DNA of 37,359 nucleotides from Candidatus Kapaibacterium sp. (GTDB taxonomy: Bacteria; Bacteroidota; Ignavibacteria; Kapaibacteriales; UBA7675): contig JANQRB010000188.1 of the NCBI GenBank assembly GCA_028284775.1, positions 1 to 37,359 of the forward strand, given 5' to 3'. Position 1 is the first letter of the stretch. Every line of letters begins with the position of its first letter. The position numbers were made by a program, and so were the translations under genes. The notes beneath the pieces were generated by a model that saw only the letters and a program-made list of their open reading frames with translations, was not told the DNA's origin and made no database searches. Positions 33,601 through 37,359 of this stretch are shown one piece after another.

Positions 33601-36600
33601 ACTGGGCACCTATCCGACAATTACCGCCGGGCTGAACGAGCTCAGTAAAAATAACCCCGGCTACATCTGGGAAGAAGATCCGCAGAATCCATGGTACGAC
33701 CCGGCGAACGTGGACTGCTGGGGTTACTACCGGCGGGATGGCGGCGAGCGACACCGGCGCATGCGCTATTGGGTGGACCAGAATCCGACGGCGAGCTTTG
33801 ATCCGGCGGCCTGGCACCTGAAACAGATTCGTTTGCCCTCCGGCGGTGAAATTCATGTGCAGTACGAGCAGCACGACTACAATTATGTGCAGGACAAACG
33901 AGCCATGGCGATGGTCAGTCTGGTAAACGCGCCGCCGGATGCTCCGACCCTGACAGACCGGCAATTTTACCTGGATGTCGGCCCCGAGCTGGGCATCCCG
34001 CTTAGCGGCGACCTGACCGATGCGCAGGCCAATCCCGAGCTGCATCGCTTTAAAGATTTCCTGCGCGCCTATTACGATTTCGATGCCAATGGCGATCATC
34101 GTGAAAAAATGTATTTCAAATACCTGTACGCCCTCGAAGACGGCGAATCGCCGACACTGGATCGCAATTCGGGCCATTCCGAATACATCGATGGCTATGC
34201 GCATGTAGATGACGTCGGTATTAACCAATATGGTCTTTACATCATTATCGGCACCTCCCATGACGAGCTCACCTGGCCGAAGCGAATCTGCGGAGAATAT
34301 GTTAAGACGCATCGACGCGGTAGCGCGGGCGAGGAAGCGGCAGGATTTGATCAGATCGTTTCCAATGCCGCGGGCCGGCTGGCCGAGGGCGCGATACGGG
34401 AAATGGTCGAGCGGCTGTTTGAAGTTTCGGGCGATTTGTTCGGCGATCCCGAATGTTACGAGATGAACTTCGCCGACTCCTTCCTGCGGGTGCCGCTGGC
34501 GCAGCCGAAAAAAGGCGGCGGGGTGCGGGTGAAGCGCCTGTTGATGTACGACGAGGGAATGGCCGGCGAAGGCGCGGCACTCTACGGCAACGAATATATC
34601 TATCGGACGAAAGACGAATTTAACCAGCTTGTCAGCAGCGGCGTCGCGACGAATGAACCGGCGATGATTCGTGAAGAGAATGCTCTTGTTAATGTGTACA
34701 AGCGGCGCACAGATGATAACGGCTTCTGGCAGCGGATATTCAGCGGCGAGGATCGCCAGCAGTTCGAGGGGCCGATCGGCGAGACCCTGCTGCCCGGGCC
34801 GTCGATTGCCTACTCCCGCGTTATTGTCAGCAACATTCACAATGCCGTGACGGGCGGTGCGCGGGAAGCCGGCCAGCCCGGTCAGACGACTACCGGCTTC
34901 AGCGTCTTCGACTTTAACACGGTGAAGGATTACCCGCTGTCGGCCGGCGTACAGCGCAGCGGCATCGACCGCAAGTCCTGGGAACCGCTGCCGATCGTGA
35001 CGCCGATCGGCAGCCTGACGATCAATCAGCTCTTTGCGACGCAGGGCTACAGCTTCGTGCTGCACGAAATGCACGGGCAGCCAAAACGCGTGGCCAGCTA
35101 TGCCGGCAGCTACGGCGACTATCTCGCCGATGCCGAAGCGGGACCCGGCGGGGACTGGACGCCCTCTTCACTGGTGGAATACAGCTATTTTGAACCCGAT
35201 GAGTCGATTCAGGTACTCGACGGACTGACGCAGCCGCTGCGTGAATACTACCCCGGCAAGGAGATGGAAGTCGTTATGGCATCCAAGTCGATCAGCGACA
35301 TTACTATCGACGGCAATGTGGAGTGGGACGCGAATCTTGTTTTCAGGCCACCACCCCTTCTGCCCACTGTTGTCGGCAGTGTCGGGCCCAGCGGGCATTA
35401 CAACGAAGCCTTACTTAAAACACATGTAACGACAAAAATCGTCCGCTATCCCGCACTGGTCAAGAGCGTGAAGACCTTTCGCGACGGCCGCGCCTCGCTG
35501 GCCGAAAATGTTGCCTTCGACGCCGGTACGGGGCAGCCCGCCATCGTACGGACCACCGACGGCTTTCACGGTCTGGATCTTGCCGCCAAGCCCGGCGTAG
35601 CCCATGACGGATCGTACTACGTCTACTCCGTGCCCGCTGCCGACCACTATGATGCCATGGGGGCCAAAGCCCTGAACGAGCGAAGCCTGCTGCGCTCAGG
35701 CGATGTCTGCGACCTCGTGTTAACGCTTAAGCACGATGGCTCTTATTATATCGATGTCAGCGCTCTTGCGCCGAACTGCGTCTGCGACTATCTGTCGCGC
35801 CTTGGTCCCGGCGATATGATCGAACTGCGGGAGAGCGCCGGTCCGGCCGCGACATCGCAGGGTCTGTATCACATCGCGCAGCTCGACGGGCAACGCATCG
35901 ACCTGCTGGAAAATTACTATGGAGCGCCGCCCGCTCCCGGGTCATTGACGCCGGATGGCATCGAAGTTAACATCGAAGTGCTCCGCAGCGGCAGCACGAA
36001 TCAGCTTGCCGTTCCGGCCGGCAGCATCAGTACCTATGGCGACAACCCGATGCTCGATTACCCGCTCCTGCTGCAGCAGCGCCAGCGCGTAGTTCATGCT
36101 CTTAACGAAGTACTGAAAGTAGGCGGCGGCAGTATCCTCGGCAGCGAGATACCCGGCGGCCAGCACTTCTCACTCGTTGATCCCATGCAGCCCGGCGGCG
36201 TTAGCTGCGCGGCCCTGCCGGACGATGCCAGCATCGACATCAGTGTTTCGCCGACCGAAGTATTGCTTGAAGTGGGCCGCGTGCGCAGCGATCCGATCGT
36301 TGTGCCTTGTGCCAGCCATCCGATGGTGACGATGCTCAATACCTTGCTCGATAGCTATTGGGGCAGTACGGTCGATGCCGCCATTACACCGCTGGCCACC
36401 TATCCGAACGGACAGATTTGTGTGCCGGTCTCGGGTTTCTGGCTGAGCGAATATTCGCCCGGCGCGCTCTCCGGCATCCAGGCAACTATCGACCAGCAGA
36501 CGGCCACCGCAGATTTTAACTGTGTGCTCGACGCGAATGACGTGCCCTCCAATGGCCTGCCGCTGAGCCTGACCCTGCAACCGACCGACCCGCGCTACGA

Positions 36601-37359
36601 CTTTGCGGGGCCGAGCGCTTACGGCGATGCGGGATTGAGCGACGAAAGGCTTGTTTCGCTAAAACTTATGTACGGCACGACACCGCTGCTTGAGAGCTGG
36701 CTCGGCTCTTCGTTAAGCGGCAACTATACCAACGCCAACCTGCCCTGGGCATTTCATCAGAATACAACTGTCAGCTGCGCCGATCGGATGGCGGCGGGGC
36801 CGTTTACAACTACGATAGGGTACTTCAGTCAAAACAACGATGGCTACCTCGAATTCACGGATCTCACCGGGCCCGGTCTGCTGCCCGTAACGTATACCTA
36901 CGATAACATTCGCTTCGGCACGCTGAGCTACACAATCGTCGAAGAACCGCATACCAGCGTCCAGCTGCCGATTGCCTGTCCCGCCGATGTCCTGGGCAAC
37001 CAGCCAGGCTGGGACCGCTGGCAGAAGACCTACGTCGATCTCAATGTCCCGCCCTCCGATGCGCGTTTTGGGCTTAACGAGGATGGCGAGCTGATCTTTA
37101 GCAAGGGCGGCAATGACTGCTGTCCCCAGCCGGTGCCGATGTTTCAATTCTGTCCCGACAACCAGCGTGAGGCACTCGCCGAAACATTTCATAACTCGGT
37201 TCTGCAGGCCGGCGCAACGAGCTTTGACGACAATTGGAGCTACGAAGCGTATTTTACTGCCGACGGCACGCCCGCCAACGCCAACGTGTACGAGCGCGGT
37301 GAAAAAGGCAAGTGGCGCGTCCGCGCGACCCATGCCTTTAACACGGCAATTGTCGGCGG
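30668..37359 (+). CDS. Giant secreted Rhs/SpvB-like protein, N-terminal 2230 residues (3' truncated by window)
   Basis: The frame runs from the ATG at 30668 to the window end without a stop that I can find, at least 2230 codons. A signal-like N-terminus (MYLYRTNRAYRLLAVLAAAA to about residue 34) precedes the hallmark of large Bacteroidota Rhs-associated proteins: GGYPVSLSYHSGL then EASWVGYGWSLSPGAVSRATRGLPDD at about 77-119. Further in are WYDPANVDCWGYY near 1010-1022 and LPSGGEIHVQYE at 1056-1067 followed by YNYVQDKRAM, also typical. Such proteins resemble the SpvB/TcdB entry region of toxin shells and usually carry YD repeats and variable ends further downstream, none of which is reached here. 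Long antisense frames inside it are shadows. Shell toxin, adhesin or gliding-type exoprotein all remain possible. Confidence 0.85.
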   Translation, partial: MYLYRTNRAYRLLAVLAAAAMVNQFLFPLALHALTGGPEQPEFASFESVATTSMVNELNGSFSYNLPLLSVPGANGGGYPVSLSYHSGLSMEQEASWVGYGWSLSPGAVSRATRGLPDDYHKGDVKVWSRTPAHWTVSGGMSKGFEKFSFDEEDRSFFEDIASLPDSYTGRVSLRYNSQKGFGVDAGVSAYVKGIASLGPSISSDRGFGFNYRINPAKFLSFFDDLGKPGAWKDVTSKTWYNASRSLLSSAARYGISSASDPVRQMAVNASTGVSANLELSLVETDQDATKNLPTGPETTLFGNFTYQANRDEAEHTACGYLYSGEAASGTQQMDYMMEKELPYSRRDMFLAIPFSMPDNYIATGEGLSGGFRLHHRTPGHFAAPDQNSPTYFGEIGAGINIPTGTPGVEYVLGSGSNASGGYQNIEVGHWRGNSDDKPYSFRSGAAQATEGDGEPYFFRFQNDMGGTVEFADDDRPAAAGIGGSSGWLTGGLSSHNLKPPSSLYEEMNKGKRSGRSSHIAYSTLEEMLAYKEHDDNGQTQRIYYRSHNKDDASRRHFLSYYENKAGVYTTKEENFLKSIGEFAVTKSDGMRYVYGLPVYSRNEKTLFYGIDMAGNGDVTDDDNLVSHKKVVDMHHPLLPAEPTHGHTELSAVHRDNAPILRGEERNSAYANSYLLTEITSPDFVDRSNDGPTADDFGAWVKFDYRYAMQPHVTGDHNGDEEAAFADLSNKQSSSHRYWYNWRMPYTGLFYQRNTLSEGEDDLGQVSRGEKEIYYMQVIETKSHVAYFITNKTNFTTANGLEIKGSGRERPDAYEASHNEIAALWNPKATVAHHPEYNDAGTRDALADELDGITRNSEQENAPVNKSEMLERIELYAKDDNGNPGRLLKTVHLEYANQTAQMAHLDPASPAPLNELMPFNLPNSSRITEIEGGDMAYGRSIGKLTLSRVWFEYEDIVNARIAPYSFDYHYKLDYPAEVLGTYPTITAGLNELSKNNPGYIWEEDPQNPWYDPANVDCWGYYRRDGGERHRRMRYWVDQNPTASFDPAAWHLKQIRLPSGGEIHVQYEQHDYNYVQDKRAMAMVSLVNAPPDAPTLTDRQFYLDVGPELGIPLSGDLTDAQANPELHRFKDFLRAYYDFDANGDHREKMYFKYLYALEDGESPTLDRNSGHSEYIDGYAHVDDVGINQYGLYIIIGTSHDELTWPKRICGEYVKTHRRGSAGEEAAGFDQIVSNAAGRLAEGAIREMVERLFEVSGDLFGDPECYEMNFADSFLRVPLAQPKKGGGVRVKRLLMYDEGMAGEGAALYGNEYIYRTKDEFNQLVSSGVATNEPAMIREENALVNVYKRRTDDNGFWQRIFSGEDRQQFEGPIGETLLPGPSIAYSRVIVSNIHNAVTGGAREAGQPGQTTTGFSVFDFNTVKDYPLSAGVQRSGIDRKSWEPLPIVTPIGSLTINQLFATQGYSFVLHEMHGQPKRVASYAGSYGDYLADAEAGPGGDWTPSSLVEYSYFEPDESIQVLDGLTQPLREYYPGKEMEVVMASKSISDITIDGNVEWDANLVFRPPPLLPTVVGSVGPSGHYNEALLKTHVTTKIVRYPALVKSVKTFRDGRASLAENVAFDAGTGQPAIVRTTDGFHGLDLAAKPGVAHDGSYYVYSVPAADHYDAMGAKALNERSLLRSGDVCDLVLTLKHDGSYYIDVSALAPNCVCDYLSRLGPGDMIELRESAGPAATSQGLYHIAQLDGQRIDLLENYYGAPPAPGSLTPDGIEVNIEVLRSGSTNQLAVPAGSISTYGDNPMLDYPLLLQQRQRVVHALNEVLKVGGGSILGSEIPGGQHFSLVDPMQPGGVSCAALPDDASIDISVSPTEVLLEVGRVRSDPIVVPCASHPMVTMLNTLLDSYWGSTVDAAITPLATYPNGQICVPVSGFWLSEYSPGALSGIQATIDQQTATADFNCVLDANDVPSNGLPLSLTLQPTDPRYDFAGPSAYGDAGLSDERLVSLKLMYGTTPLLESWLGSSLSGNYTNANLPWAFHQNTTVSCADRMAAGPFTTTIGYFSQNNDGYLEFTDLTGPGLLPVTYTYDNIRFGTLSYTIVEEPHTSVQLPIACPADVLGNQPGWDRWQKTYVDLNVPPSDARFGLNEDGELIFSKGGNDCCPQPVPMFQFCPDNQREALAETFHNSVLQAGATSFDDNWSYEAYFTADGTPANANVYERGEKGKWRVRATHAFNTAIVG

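Noticed and set aside
33497..35074. 525-codon minus-strand open frame
   Set aside because: It lies wholly inside the giant plus-strand gene, has no recognisable motif, and is expected from GC-rich codon use on the opposite strand.
1..37359. CRISPR arrays, tRNA or rRNA genes, insertion sequences
   Set aside because: I looked for regularly spaced long repeats, tRNA-like ends and transposase motifs and saw none. The only regular repeats are the 21-bp operator arrays.

Overview
The window looks like chromosomal DNA of a fairly GC-rich member of Bacteroidota. The grounds are C-terminal domains of the type IX secretion (T9SS) sorting type on several large exported proteins, LytTR regulators paired with periplasmic-propeller histidine kinases, '3-coathanger stack' modules, tail-fibre-like proteins with a C-terminal domain common in this phylum, and the N-terminal part of a giant Rhs/SpvB-like exoprotein. 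A Saprospiria (Lewinella-like) origin is my best guess and is not proven. All convincing genes lie on the plus strand. I saw no tRNA, rRNA, CRISPR array or transposase.

Layout. (1) 1-724: the 3' end of a GMC-type FAD oxidoreductase gene and a small Tat-signal-like partner. (2) 847-2916: alkylation repair, an Ada(Zn/HTH)-AlkA fusion followed by ogt. (3) 3069-6864: LytTR response regulator 1 and propeller histidine kinase 1. (4) 7177-12357: a three-gene surface cassette, A1 (fibre-like), B1 (3-coathanger plus GH16-like domain), C1 (Asp-box propeller with T9SS-type C-terminus). (5) 12845-18006: the same cassette again as A2-B2-C2. (6) 18256-21327: a secreted purple-acid-phosphatase-type enzyme with two jelly-roll modules and a T9SS-type C-terminus. 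(7) 21731-25543: regulator 2 and kinase 2, paralogous to pair 1. (8) 25544-26947: about 1.4 kb with no gene I can support but several hairpins. (9) 26948-37359: a probable exoprotein operon, namely a seven-repeat FG-GAP/ASPIC protein, an OmpH/Skp-like chaperone, a lipoprotein, and a giant Rhs-like protein whose frame is open from 30668 to the window end (at least 2230 codons).

The main result is regulatory. Upstream of cassette 1, upstream of cassette 2 and upstream of regulator/kinase pair 2 lie arrays of 9-bp GACGTT-type elements repeated at exactly 21 bp (9-bp element plus 12-bp spacer). This matches the published LytTR-family binding consensus and spacing as I remember it. The last repeats of the two cassette arrays are also alike in their flanks. 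I infer a self-contained surface regulon: two propeller kinases sense something outside the cytoplasmic membrane, their LytTR partners bind the 21-bp arrays, and the targets are two duplicated copies of an exported fibre / GH16-like / T9SS-propeller cassette plus the second regulatory pair itself. The phosphatase gene between them may belong, but it has no such array. The signal and the function of the cassette are unknown.
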